DNA from: Sphingomonas sp. RIT328
Lineage (GTDB): Bacteria; Pseudomonadota; Alphaproteobacteria; Sphingomonadales; Sphingomonadaceae
Length of the DNA stretch: 64,000 bases
Direction: 5' to 3'
Assembly: GCF_000632225.1 (NCBI RefSeq)
Contig: NZ_JFYV01000034.1
Location: forward strand, 62,001 to 126,000
The position numbers were made by a program, and so were the translations under genes. The notes beneath the pieces were generated by a model that was given only the letters and a program-made list of their open reading frames with translations, made no database searches and was not told the DNA's origin. Position 1 is the first letter of the stretch. Each line of letters starts with the position of its first letter. Below, piece after piece: positions 43,387-53,040 of this stretch.

Positions 43387-46300
43387 ATGCGCGGGGCGAT
43401 GCGGTGGGCGGTGCTGGCATTGGCGCTCGCGCCGGTGGCGGCGTTCGGCGACAACAGTCCGCAGGTGGTGCTCGCCCAGCCCGGGAGCGGCGGCCAGGGC
43501 GGCGCGGTCGAACGCTATACGATCCGCTTCAACCAGCCGATGGTGCCGCTCGGCGATCCGCGCGCCGCGGCCCCCTTCACCACCGCCTGCGCCGGCACCG
43601 GGCGCTGGGTCGATCCGCAGACCTGGGTGTTCGACTTCGCCGCGCCGCTCGCCGGCGAGACGCAATGCGCGTTCGAGGCCGCCAAGCACGTGCGCAGCGT
43701 CGCCGGCTACGACCTCAAGGGCCGCAGCCGCTTCACCGTCGCGGCGGGCGGCCCGCGCGCGATCGCGGTGCTGCCGGCGGGCGACGACGACACGATCGAG
43801 GAGGATCAGGTCTTCCTCGTCGCCGCGCCCGTCGCGCCGACACGCGCCTCGGTTGCCGCCAACGCCTATTGCGCGGTCGACGGGCTCGGCGAAAAGATCC
43901 CGGTCGACGTGCTGGGCCGCGACGTGCCGGCGACGCTGCTCGGCGCGCTCGGCACGCAGCCATGGTCGGTGCGCAATTTCCTGGCGGACGCCGGTCTGCC
44001 CGAAGCGATCCCCGCCACGCCCGCCGACCGGCAGGCGCTCTACGCCAATGTCACAGCGCTGAAATGCCGTCGGTCGCTGCCGCCCGGCCGCGACGTCGCG
44101 CTGGTCTGGCCGAAGGGCATCGCCTCCGCATCGGGCAAACTCGCCGGCAGCGACCAACGGTTCGACTATAGCGTCCGCAAGCCGTTCGCCGCGCGGTTCG
44201 AATGCAGCCGCACCAACCCGCAGGCGGGGTGCAGCCCGGTCCAGCCTGCTTATGTCCGCTTCACCGCGCCGGTCGCGATGCGCCAGGCGGCGGCGATCCG
44301 GCTGACGCTCGCCGACGGCGGGCAGATCGCGCCGACCTTCACCGACGATGAGCGCAAGACGGCGACCATCTCGGATGTCAGCTTCAAGGCGCCGCTGCCC
44401 CATGACAGCGCGGCGAAGCTCAGCCTGCCCGCCGGCCTGACCGACGAGAGCGGGCGCGCGCTGACCAATGCCGAACGCTTCCCGCTCGACGTCCGCTTCG
44501 ACGCCGCGCCGCCGCTGGTCAAATTCGCCGCCGGCTTCGGCATCCTCGAAGCCCGGCAGGGCGGCGTGCTGCCCGTCACCGTCCGCAACGTCGAACCCGA
44601 TCTGCAGGGCCGCAACCTCGCGATCGGCGGCCGCACGCTCAAGGTCGCCGATTCGGACGGCGCCGTCGCCGAGTGGCTGCGCACCGTCGATGCCGCGGCG
44701 GACACCAACATCGAGGAGGTGAAGCGCGGCGACGAGGTGGTGCGGCGGATCAACCATACCGGTGACCGCTCGATCCTCGGCGATCAGGGCGCGGGCCTGC
44801 GGCTCGGCCTTCCCGGCAAGGGGCGCGATTTCGAGGTCGTCGGCATCCCGCTCGGCAAGCCCGGCTTCTACGTCGTCGAACTCGCCAGCCCCGCGCTCGG
44901 CCGGTCGCTGCTCGGCCGCAACGCGCCGCGCTATGTCGCCAGCGCCGCGCTCGTCACCAACATGGCGGTTCATTTCAAATGGGGGCGCGAGCGCAGCCTC
45001 GTCTGGGTGACCGCGCTCGATACCGGCAAGCCGGTCGCCGACGCGACCGTGCAGATCAGCGACAGCTGCACCGGCCGCGCGCTCGCCCGCGGTGCGACCG
45101 ATCGCAGCGGCGGCGTGATGATCCCCGCCGGCCTGCCGCAGCCGGAGACCTATGGTAGTTGCGCCGCCGGCAGCGCGTCGCATCCGCTGATGGTGTCGGC
45201 GCGCGCCGGTGACGATTACAGCTTCGCGCTGACCAGCTGGAGCGAGGGCATCCGCCCGTTCGATTTCGAACTGCCCTATGGCTATTCGGCCCCCGCCGAC
45301 ACCTTCCACACCGTGTTCGACCGCGCGCTCGTCCGCCAGGGCGAGACGATCCACATGAAGCATATCGTCCGCCGCGCGAGCGGCGCCGGCTTCGCGATCC
45401 CCGCCGGCTTCACCGGCACATTGCGCCTGTCGCACCGCGGATCGGACACGGCGTTCGACCTGCCGCTGACGATCGACGCGCACGGCAATGGCGAGACGAG
45501 CTGGACCGCACCGCAGGGCGCGCCGATGGGCGATTACGACCTGCGCATCGTCCGCGGCGACGACGTCACCTACACCGACCAGTCGTTCAAGGTCGACGAA
45601 TACAAATTGCCGACGATGCGCGCGAGCGTCGCCGGCCCCAGGACCGCGGCGGTGCGACCCCGGTCGCTGCCGCTCGATCTCTATGTCGGCTATCTGTCGG
45701 GCGGCGGCGCGGGCCATCTGCCGGTCGACGTGCGCGTCGGCTGGTTCGCGCGCGCCACCGCGCCGGAGGGCTATGACGGCTTCACCTTCGGCGGCGCCCG
45801 CGTCGAGGAGGGCGTCAAGCCGCTCAACGGCGATGGCGACGACCAGCCGACGCCGCTGCCGCCGACGCAGACGCTCCCCGTCACGCTCGGCGCGGACGGC
45901 ACCGCGCGCACCAGCGTCGACGTTCCGGCGCTCGACGGGCTCGCCGACATGCGCGTCGAGATGGACTATCAGGACGCCAATGGCGAGATGCTCACCGCCA
46001 GCCGCACGGTGCCGATCTACCCCTCGGCGGTGCAGCTGGGGGTGAAGACCGACGGCTGGCTGATGAAGCAGGACGATCTGCGGCTGCGCTTCGTCGCGCT
46101 CGACACCGCGGGCAAGCCGCTCGCCGGTCAGAAGATCAGCGTCGCGCTCTACAGCCGCCAGATCCTCACCGCGCGACGGCGGCTGATCGGCGGCTTCTAC
46201 GCCTATGACAATCAGATGCGCACGTCGCGCCTCGCCGCCACCTGCACCGCGACCAGCAATGCGCAGGGGCTGGCGCAATGCAGCGTCGCGGCCGGGGTGT

Positions 46301-49116
46301 CGGGCGAGGTCTATGTCGTCGCCACCACCACCGATGCCGACGGCAATGTCGCGCGCGCGGTGCGATCGGTGTGGCTGGCGGGCGACGATGCCTGGTGGTT
46401 CGGCGGCGACAATGGCGACCGGATGGACGTCGTCCCCGAACGCACCGCCTATCAGGCGGGCGAGACCGCGCGCTTCCAGGTACGCATGCCGTTCCGCAGC
46501 GCCACCGCGCTCGTCACCGTCGAGCGCGAAGGCGTGCTGTCGAGCTTCGCCACCGAATTGAGCGGTACCGATCCCGTCGTCGAGGTGCCGATGCCGGGCA
46601 GCTATGCGCCCGACATCTACGTCTCGGTGCTGGCGGTGCGCGGGCGGATCGAAAGCGGCTGGACGAGCTGGTTGCGCGGCATCGGCACCGCGCTCGGGCT
46701 GGTCAAGGCCGAGCCCGCGCCGGCGCCGACCGCTTTGGTCGATCTCTCCAAGCCCGCCTACCGGCTCGGCATCGCCCGGGTGAAGGTCGGCTGGGAGGGT
46801 CATCGGCTTGCGGTCGCGGTGCAGGCGGATCACGACCGCTTCGCACCCCGCGGCACCGCCCAGGTCGCGCTGCAGGTGCGCCGCCCCGACGGCAGCGCCG
46901 CGGCCGGTGCCGACGTCGCCTTCGTCGCGGTCGACGAGGCGCTGCTCCAGCTCGCACCCAACGACAGCTGGGACGTGCTCACCGCGATGATGGGCGATCG
47001 CCCGCTGTCGGTGCTCACCGCGACCGCGCAGATGCAGGTGGTCGGCAAGCGGCATTATGGTCGCAAGGCGGTGGAGGCCGGCGGCGGTGGCGGCGGCGAT
47101 GCCGCGGCGATCAACCGCGAGAATTTCAAGCCGGTGCTGCTGTGGCGCGGCCATGTCGCGCTCGATGCGGCGGGACGGGCGCGGCTGTCGGTGCCGCTGT
47201 CGGACGCGCTCTCCTCGTTCAAGCTGGTCGCGATCGCCACCGAAGGCGACGGCCTGTTCGGCACCGGCAGCACCGCGATCCGCACCGCGCAGGATCTGTC
47301 GGTCTATGCCGGCCTGCCGCCGCTGGTGCGCAGCGGCGATGTCTATGCGGCGGGCTTCACGCTGCGCAACGGCAGCGACCGGCCGATGACCGTCACCGCC
47401 ACGGTCGATCTGCTGCCGCGCATCGCACAGGGCCGGCCGCTTACCGTCACCATCCCGGCGGGCGGCGCGGGGCGGGGGGGGGGAACCCCCCCCGCGCCGC
47501 CCGCCGCCGGAACGCTGCGCTGGCAGGTCACCGCGCGCAGCCGGGACGGCAAGGCGACCGATCGCCTCACCGCGACGCAGGAGGTCGTGCCCGCGGTGCC
47601 GGTCGAGACCTGGGCGGCGGCGCTGACCCGTGTCGGCGACACGACGCTGCCGATCGCGCCGCCGGCCGGCGCGCTGCCCGGCCGCGGCTCGGTCGACGTG
47701 CAACTGACCGACACGCTGGCGCCGCCGCTCGCCGGCGTGCAGCGCTACATGACCGACTATCCGTACAATTGCTTCGAGCAGCAATTGAGCCGCATCGTCG
47801 CGCTCGGCGACACGCGCCGCTGGGCGGCGCTGGCGGGGGCGATCCCGACCTATCAGGCATCGGACGGGCTGCTGCGCTACTGGCCACGCGAGACGCTCGA
47901 CGGGTCGGAGGCGCTCACCGCTTATGTGCTGTCGCTGACCAGCGAGGCGGGCCTGCCGCTGCCCGCGGCGCCGCGCGCGCGGATGATCGAGGGGCTGAAG
48001 GCGGTGCTCGACGGCCGCGTCCGCCATGAAAGCTACGGCGATCCCCGTCAGCAGAAGCTCGCCGCCTTCGCCGCGCTCGCCCACGCCGGTGCGGCGACGC
48101 CGGCGATGCTCGGCCAGATCGGCCTGCCCGCGCAGGATATGCCGACCGCGTTGCTCGCCGATTATATCGCCGCGCTCGATCGCGTGCCGCTCGCCAATGC
48201 CGCGGCGCTGCGCGCACAGGCGGAAGGCGTGCTGCGCAGCCGGCTGGTCTATGACGGCACCCGGCTCGACCTCAGCGATGCGGCCGCCTCGCCCTGGTGG
48301 CTGATGTCGTCGGGCGACGAGGCGTCGATCAAGGCGCTGCTCGTCACGCTCGGCCGCCCCGGCTGGCAGGACGAGGCGGCGAAGATGATGGTCGGCGTCG
48401 CGCTGCGCCAGGCGCGCGGCCATTGGGACACGACCACCGCCAATGCCTGGGGCGCGGTGGCGGTGCGCAAGTTCGCCGGCCTCTATCCGGCGCAGGCGAT
48501 CGCCGGCACCACCAAACTCCAGCTCGGCGCCACCATTGTCAGCCGCGCCTGGCCGCTCGCCGCCGAGGCGCGCGCCGTCAGCCTGCCGCTACCCGCGACG
48601 ACCACCCCGCTGCTGCTCCGCCAGAGCGGCGGCGCCGGGCCGTGGGCGACCGTGTCGATGCGCGCCGCGGTGCCGCTGACCGCGCCGCTCTCCGCCGGCT
48701 ATCGCGCCAGCCGCACGGTGACGCCGGTGCAGGTCCGCACCAGGGGGCAACTGACCCGCGGCGACGTGCTGCGCGTGACGATCACCGTCGATGCCAGCGC
48801 CGAGCGCAACTGGGTGGTGGTCAACGATCCGATCCCCGCCGGCGCGACGATCATCGGCGATCTCGCCAATCAGTCGCAGCTGCTCGGCGAGGGCGGCAGC
48901 GACGCGGGGGTGCGCCCCGCCTATGTCGAGCGCGGCAACGACAGCTGGCGCGGCTTCTTCGCCTGGGTGCCGCGCGGCCGGTTCACGGTGAGCTATGCGC
49001 TGCGGCTCAACGGCGCCGGGCGCTTCAGCCTGCCGCCGACCCGCGTCGAGGCGATGTATTCCCCCGCGATCCGCGCGCAACTGCCGAATGCGCCGGTGAC
49101 GGTGGTGCAGCGGTGA
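43387..49116 (+). CDS. Bacterial alpha-2-macroglobulin
   Basis: 1909 residues from MRGAMRWAV; the signal peptide ends at about residue 22 (APVAAFG) and has no lipobox, so the protein is probably periplasmic but not lipid-anchored, unlike E. coli YfhM. Macroglobulin domains fill the N-terminal two thirds. The thioester motif CFEQ is present (C1462 in NCFEQQLSR), so it can covalently trap attacking proteases. Its partner gene encodes PBP1C downstream, as in many Gram-negatives. Near residue 1360 a Gly/Pro-rich stretch is coded by a G10-AA-C8 tract. A start at the ATG at 43399 is also possible. Confidence 0.93.
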   Translation: MRGAMRWAVLALALAPVAAFGDNSPQVVLAQPGSGGQGGAVERYTIRFNQPMVPLGDPRAAAPFTTACAGTGRWVDPQTWVFDFAAPLAGETQCAFEAAKHVRSVAGYDLKGRSRFTVAAGGPRAIAVLPAGDDDTIEEDQVFLVAAPVAPTRASVAANAYCAVDGLGEKIPVDVLGRDVPATLLGALGTQPWSVRNFLADAGLPEAIPATPADRQALYANVTALKCRRSLPPGRDVALVWPKGIASASGKLAGSDQRFDYSVRKPFAARFECSRTNPQAGCSPVQPAYVRFTAPVAMRQAAAIRLTLADGGQIAPTFTDDERKTATISDVSFKAPLPHDSAAKLSLPAGLTDESGRALTNAERFPLDVRFDAAPPLVKFAAGFGILEARQGGVLPVTVRNVEPDLQGRNLAIGGRTLKVADSDGAVAEWLRTVDAAADTNIEEVKRGDEVVRRINHTGDRSILGDQGAGLRLGLPGKGRDFEVVGIPLGKPGFYVVELASPALGRSLLGRNAPRYVASAALVTNMAVHFKWGRERSLVWVTALDTGKPVADATVQISDSCTGRALARGATDRSGGVMIPAGLPQPETYGSCAAGSASHPLMVSARAGDDYSFALTSWSEGIRPFDFELPYGYSAPADTFHTVFDRALVRQGETIHMKHIVRRASGAGFAIPAGFTGTLRLSHRGSDTAFDLPLTIDAHGNGETSWTAPQGAPMGDYDLRIVRGDDVTYTDQSFKVDEYKLPTMRASVAGPRTAAVRPRSLPLDLYVGYLSGGGAGHLPVDVRVGWFARATAPEGYDGFTFGGARVEEGVKPLNGDGDDQPTPLPPTQTLPVTLGADGTARTSVDVPALDGLADMRVEMDYQDANGEMLTASRTVPIYPSAVQLGVKTDGWLMKQDDLRLRFVALDTAGKPLAGQKISVALYSRQILTARRRLIGGFYAYDNQMRTSRLAATCTATSNAQGLAQCSVAAGVSGEVYVVATTTDADGNVARAVRSVWLAGDDAWWFGGDNGDRMDVVPERTAYQAGETARFQVRMPFRSATALVTVEREGVLSSFATELSGTDPVVEVPMPGSYAPDIYVSVLAVRGRIESGWTSWLRGIGTALGLVKAEPAPAPTALVDLSKPAYRLGIARVKVGWEGHRLAVAVQADHDRFAPRGTAQVALQVRRPDGSAAAGADVAFVAVDEALLQLAPNDSWDVLTAMMGDRPLSVLTATAQMQVVGKRHYGRKAVEAGGGGGGDAAAINRENFKPVLLWRGHVALDAAGRARLSVPLSDALSSFKLVAIATEGDGLFGTGSTAIRTAQDLSVYAGLPPLVRSGDVYAAGFTLRNGSDRPMTVTATVDLLPRIAQGRPLTVTIPAGGAGRGGGTPPAPPAAGTLRWQVTARSRDGKATDRLTATQEVVPAVPVETWAAALTRVGDTTLPIAPPAGALPGRGSVDVQLTDTLAPPLAGVQRYMTDYPYNCFEQQLSRIVALGDTRRWAALAGAIPTYQASDGLLRYWPRETLDGSEALTAYVLSLTSEAGLPLPAAPRARMIEGLKAVLDGRVRHESYGDPRQQKLAAFAALAHAGAATPAMLGQIGLPAQDMPTALLADYIAALDRVPLANAAALRAQAEGVLRSRLVYDGTRLDLSDAAASPWWLMSSGDEASIKALLVTLGRPGWQDEAAKMMVGVALRQARGHWDTTTANAWGAVAVRKFAGLYPAQAIAGTTKLQLGATIVSRAWPLAAEARAVSLPLPATTTPLLLRQSGGAGPWATVSMRAAVPLTAPLSAGYRASRTVTPVQVRTRGQLTRGDVLRVTITVDASAERNWVVVNDPIPAGATIIGDLANQSQLLGEGGSDAGVRPAYVERGNDSWRGFFAWVPRGRFTVSYALRLNGAGRFSLPPTRVEAMYSPAIRAQLPNAPVTVVQR
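47474..47493 (+). repeat. Homopolymer tract G10-AA-C8 in coding sequence
   Basis: Ten G residues (47474-47483), AA, then eight C residues (47486-47493), inside a GC hairpin. In frame it encodes part of a Gly/Pro linker. Such tracts slip easily in replication and in sequencing. Confidence 0.85.
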
Positions 49117-49607
49117 GGCGGGACGGCGAGGTGGGTGGCGGGGCTGGCGTGACAAAGCGTCCGTGTGGATGCCGCCTCCCCTTTGCCGTCGTCTTCGACG
49201 TAGCCGATACCGTTGCGAAGACGCACCGCTTTTCATCCCACCCCGGCGAAGGCCGGGGTCCCGTTCGATGAGGTCTCGCACGAAGTCACGACGGTCGTCC
49301 AACTGGCCCCCGGCCTCCGCCGGGGTGGTTCGGAGCCTTTGCGGATCGGTGGATGCCGCAACGAGTCCGGCATGACGATGGGGGTTCCTTGCAGATGTCG
49401 TCAAAGCCGGTTGTGGACGGCTGGGCGACACGATGGCCTGTGGCCCCTGCCGCTCTGGGCTCCTGCTTCCGCAGGAGCATTGCGGCGATCGCTACGGTCG
49501 GCGTACGGTCACGGGAGCCTCGCGGGCGTCACCGAACCTCTGCATCGCACCAGGCCCCGCCGCCTTCAAGCCGCCCACCGCCGACCGCACCCACCGGCAC
49601 GCCGCGC
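49117..49607. repeat. Intergenic region with paired palindromes
   Basis: 491 bases between the alpha-2-macroglobulin and PBP1C genes without a convincing gene. It contains ACCCCGGC-GAAG-GCCGGGGT (49240-49259) and the opposing CCCCGGCCTCCGCCGGGG (49307-49325), the same pair type as at 60840-60931. A CTGGGCTCCTGC / GCAGGAGC dyad near 49458-49483 resembles the second half of the repeats at 54921 and 60570. The two genes may still be co-regulated. Confidence 0.6.
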
Positions 49608-51728
49608 ATGGCACCCGCGATAACCCCCCGCCGCATCATGGCCGGCGTCGCCCTTGTCGCCGTCACCGGCGGTGCGCTCGATTACGCGACGCTCCCCCCG
49701 CTGCTCCCTACCTACCAACAGGTCCGCGCGCACTGGCGGCCCTCCGAAGCCTGGCTCTACGATCGCCACGGCCGGCTGATCGACAGCGCCCGCGTCGATT
49801 TCGCCGTGCGCCGGCTCGCCTGGACGCCGCTCGCCGCCGTCTCGCCCGCGGCGCGCGATGCGATCGTCGCGGCGGAGGATCATCGCTTCCGCGATCATGC
49901 CGGCGTCGACTGGCTGGCGCTCGGCGCCGCGGCGCGTGACCGGATCGAGCAACGCAAGGCTCGCGGTGCCTCGACGCTCTCGATGCAGCTCACCGCCTTC
50001 CTCTCGCCCGCGCTCGCCCGACCCGGCGCGCGCGGCTGGCGCGACAAGCTCCGCCAGCTGCGCGCCGCGCGCGCGCTCGAGGCGCGGTGGAGCAAGGACC
50101 AGATCCTCGAAGCCTATCTCAATCTCGCCGGCTATCGGGGCGAGGCGCAGGGGATCGGCGCCGCCGCGCTCGGCCTGTTCGGCAAGACCCCCGCGAGCCT
50201 GAGCCGCGACGACGGCCTGCTGCTCGCCGCCCTGCTCCCCGATCCGCGTGCCGACGCGCCGACGATCGCCCGCCGCGCCTGCGCGCTCGCCGGCCCCGGC
50301 GACTGTACGCGCTTCCCCGCCGCCGCCGCGGCGATGCTCGGCCCGGCGCGCAGCCTCGCGCTCGATCCCGGCCTCGCGCCGCACCTCGCCGACCGGCTGC
50401 TGGTCAGGCCCGGGCTGCGCATCACCACGACGCTCGATGCGGATATCCAGCGGCTTGCCGCCGCGGCGCTGCGCCGGCAGTTGCTCGGGCTGGGCGGCAC
50501 CCGCGCGCGCGATGGGGCGGTGGTGGTGGTCGACAATGCCAGCGGCGCGGTGCTCGCCTATGTCGGCGGCATCGGCGGCGCCTCGACCGCGCCGGCGGTC
50601 GACAATGCCAATGCCTATCGGCAGGCGGGATCGACGCTCAAGCCCTTCCTCTACGCGCAGGCGATCGAGCGCAGATATCTCACCGCCGCCTCGATCCTCG
50701 ACGATTCGCCGGTGCAGCTCGACACCGCCTCCGGCCTGTACGTGCCGCAGAATTACGATCGCGGCTTCAAGGGGCCGGTGTCGGCGCGCACCGCGCTCGC
50801 CGGTTCGCTCAACGTGCCGGCGGTGCGCACGCTGCTGCTCGTCGGCGTCGAACCGTTCCGCGACCGGCTGTGGGACCTCGGCTATCGCGGGCTGGTCGAG
50901 GACGGCGCCTATTACGGCTTCTCGCTGGCGCTGGGATCGGCGGAGGTGACGCTGCTCGAACAGGCCGCCGCCTATCGCGCGCTCGCCAACCATGGCCGCT
51001 GGAGCCCGCTGCGGCTGACCCGCGATCAGCCCGCGACGCCGCCGCGCGCCATCGTCAGCCCGGCGGCGGCGTGGATCGTCGACGACGTCATCGCCGATCC
51101 CAATGCGCGCGCCGCCACCTTCGGGCTCGATTCGGCGCTGCGCCTGCCCTTCTGGGCGGCGGTGAAGACGGGCACGTCGAAGGCGATGCGCGACAATTGG
51201 TGCGTCGGCTTTTCCGACCGCTTCACCGTCGCGGTCTGGGTCGGCAATGCCGAGGGCGATCCGATGCGCGCCGTCTCCGGCACCAGCGGCGCGGCGCCGG
51301 TGTGGCGCGACGTGATGATGGCGCTGCACGCGCGCCTGCCGAGCCGCGAACCCGCCGCGCCCGCCGGCATCGTCGCGACCCGCGTCGCCTTCGCCGACGG
51401 GATCGAGGAACCGCGCCGCGACTATTTCCTCGCCGGCACGGCACAGACGCGGATCGCCGGCGTCCCTGCCGCGGCGCGCCGGCCGCGGATCACCAATCCG
51501 GTCTCCGGCAGCGTCTATGCGCTCGACCCGGACATTCCGATCGACCGGCAGCGGCTCGGCATCGCGATCAGCGGCGCGGCGATGGCGCATCGCCTGCTGC
51601 TCGACCGGCGCGATCTCGGCCCGGCCGATCATGCGCCGATGATCCTGCCCGGCCCGGGCCAGCACCGCCTGCGCCTCGTCGATCCCGCCGGCAAGGTGGT
51701 CGATCAGGTGGTGTTCACCGTCCGCTGA
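49608..51728 (+). CDS. pbpC: Penicillin-binding protein 1C
   Basis: 706 residues from MAPAITPRR. An N-terminal membrane helix (about 12-30) is followed by a glycosyltransferase domain (GT51; EDHRFRDHAGVDWLAL, GASTLSMQL, 85-230), a transpeptidase domain with SxxK in AGSTLKPFL, SLN and KTGTS, and a C-terminal PBP1C-specific (BiPBP_C) domain with PRITNPVSGSVYALDPDIP. It makes and cross-links peptidoglycan, possibly at sites of damage. The frame is open further upstream through repeat sequence, which was not used. It follows the alpha-2-macroglobulin gene. Confidence 0.95.
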   Translation: MAPAITPRRIMAGVALVAVTGGALDYATLPPLLPTYQQVRAHWRPSEAWLYDRHGRLIDSARVDFAVRRLAWTPLAAVSPAARDAIVAAEDHRFRDHAGVDWLALGAAARDRIEQRKARGASTLSMQLTAFLSPALARPGARGWRDKLRQLRAARALEARWSKDQILEAYLNLAGYRGEAQGIGAAALGLFGKTPASLSRDDGLLLAALLPDPRADAPTIARRACALAGPGDCTRFPAAAAAMLGPARSLALDPGLAPHLADRLLVRPGLRITTTLDADIQRLAAAALRRQLLGLGGTRARDGAVVVVDNASGAVLAYVGGIGGASTAPAVDNANAYRQAGSTLKPFLYAQAIERRYLTAASILDDSPVQLDTASGLYVPQNYDRGFKGPVSARTALAGSLNVPAVRTLLLVGVEPFRDRLWDLGYRGLVEDGAYYGFSLALGSAEVTLLEQAAAYRALANHGRWSPLRLTRDQPATPPRAIVSPAAAWIVDDVIADPNARAATFGLDSALRLPFWAAVKTGTSKAMRDNWCVGFSDRFTVAVWVGNAEGDPMRAVSGTSGAAPVWRDVMMALHARLPSREPAAPAGIVATRVAFADGIEEPRRDYFLAGTAQTRIAGVPAAARRPRITNPVSGSVYALDPDIPIDRQRLGIAISGAAMAHRLLLDRRDLGPADHAPMILPGPGQHRLRLVDPAGKVVDQVVFTVR

Positions 51729-51916
51729 CCGGGATCACAAAATTCCGTCGGATTAGGCCCGGATCGGCGAACCATTCGGGCGGCGGCGCGTTACCCGCCA
51801 CTGATCCCTTTCCCCTTTCGGGATCAGTGCCGGTCCAAGCACGGCACGGTCGCGCCGATGCGTAGCAGGCGGCGCGGCCAACGTGCTGGGACGGACGCTC
51901 GTCGCGCCGCCGGAGC

Positions 51917-52411
51917 TTATGGCGTGTCGCGACCGCCGCCGGTGCCGCGGCCCGCGCCGCCGCCCGCACCCGCCGCGCCGACCGTGCCGATGTTGCCGAA
52001 CAGATCTTCGAAGAAACCGCGCTTGCGACCCAGCGTCGGCGTGGTCTTGCCATAGGGATCGATGCTGGCGATCTGGTCGACGCCCGTGCGCGTCACCGAG
52101 GTCACCGTGCCCTTCGCGTCGAAGCTGATCTTGAGCGCGATCTGGTCCTTCGGCTTGGGCTTCTGGAAGTTGAGGTTGCGGCTGTCGCGCGCGACATAAT
52201 ACCAGTCCTGCGGCGCGAACTGGCTGGCGATCGTCGGCTGGCCCAGCGTGCTCGCCACCGACTGGCGGTTGTCGACGCCCGGCTGCACCGAATTCACCAG
52301 ATCGGCGTCGATGATATAGCCCTGATGCGACCGCAGCGGCGCGCAGCCGCCAGCGGCGACGGTCAGCCCGAGGCCGGCGAGAAGGCCGATACGGGCCAAG
52401 GATACGCTCAT
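51917..52411 (-). CDS. bamE: Outer-membrane assembly lipoprotein BamE
   Basis: 164 residues from the ATG at 52411. A signal with lipobox AGGC (C23) leads to a SmpA/OmlA domain: VQPGVDNRQSVASTLGQPT, then WYYVARDSR and the LKISFDAKGTVTSV strand. BamE helps BamA/BamD fold barrel proteins into the outer membrane. After about 130 there is a Gly/Arg-rich tail (GAGGGAGRGTGGGR) that E. coli BamE lacks. It is divergent from the cytochrome bc1 chaperone gene. Confidence 0.92.
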   Translation of the reverse strand: MSVSLARIGLLAGLGLTVAAGGCAPLRSHQGYIIDADLVNSVQPGVDNRQSVASTLGQPTIASQFAPQDWYYVARDSRNLNFQKPKPKDQIALKISFDAKGTVTSVTRTGVDQIASIDPYGKTTPTLGRKRGFFEDLFGNIGTVGAAGAGGGAGRGTGGGRDTP

Positions 52412-52533
52412 CACTATCTCCAGCGGCAGCGCCGCGCATATGATTGCATCGCCTGCCGATCGCCTCGATATGCGAAGCTCGGGCGGGCTTCAAGCGCCGG
52501 GGCCATGTCGGCGCAACAGGTGAGGATGGTATT

Positions 52534-53040
52534 TTGGGCTGGTGGGGACGATTGTTCGGCGAGCGGCATGACGAGGCGCTGCCGCTCTACACCGCGGTGG
52601 TGCGGCGCGGGCGCGAGGATCATTGGTATCTCGCGGGCGGCGTGCCGGACACGGTCGACGGGCGGTTCGACATGATCGCCGCGGTGCTGGCGATGGTGTT
52701 GCTCCGCCTCGAAGGCGATGCCGCCGCCGCGCCGCTGTCGGCGCATCTCACCGAACGATTCGTCGAGGACATGGACGGCCAGCTGCGCCAGATGGGGATC
52801 GGCGACATCGTCGTCGGCAAGCATATCGGCAAGATGATGAGCATGCTCGGCGGCCGGCTCGGCGCCTATCGCGACGGTCTCGCCGCGGGCGACCTCGGGC
52901 CGGCGCTGGTCCGCAACCTCTACCGCGGCGAGGCACCCGCGCCCGCCGCGCTGGCGCATGTCGCGGCGCAGCTCACCGCGCTGTACGCCGCGCTCGCCGC
53001 CACCCCGCTCGATGCGCTTGCCGCCGGAGACCTGCCATGA
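52534..53040 (+). CDS. Ubiquinol-cytochrome c chaperone (CBP3-like)
   Basis: 168 residues from a TTG, chosen because GAGGA stands 7 bases before it and similarity begins at LGWWGRLF; an ATG further up at 52444 would add unrelated residues. The CBP3/UQCC1 family segment is seen as LYTAVVRRGREDHWY, then DTVDGRFDMIAAVLAMVLLRLE, and DMDGQLRQMGIGDIVVGKHIGKMM. It assists assembly of cytochrome b in complex III. Its stop overlaps the start of the DUF177 gene (ATGA). Confidence 0.85.
   Translation: MGWWGRLFGERHDEALPLYTAVVRRGREDHWYLAGGVPDTVDGRFDMIAAVLAMVLLRLEGDAAAAPLSAHLTERFVEDMDGQLRQMGIGDIVVGKHIGKMMSMLGGRLGAYRDGLAAGDLGPALVRNLYRGEAPAPAALAHVAAQLTALYAALAATPLDALAAGDLP

Noticed and set aside
47461..47510. 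Frameshifted alpha-2-macroglobulin pseudogene
   Set aside because: With the counted bases the frame continues to the end; only instability of the tract is proposed.
42769..48423. A 5.6 kb open frame antisense to the alpha-2-macroglobulin gene
   Set aside because: Arg/Ala/Gly/Asp-rich, no domain, no ribosome-binding site; a by-product of strong GC3 bias on the real gene. Similar shadows at 34481-37669, 21632-24391, 55748-58858 and 39598-41592 were rejected for the same reason.
49353..49607. N-terminal extension of PBP1C
   Set aside because: Runs through palindromic intergenic repeats; the membrane helix and family similarity begin after 49608.
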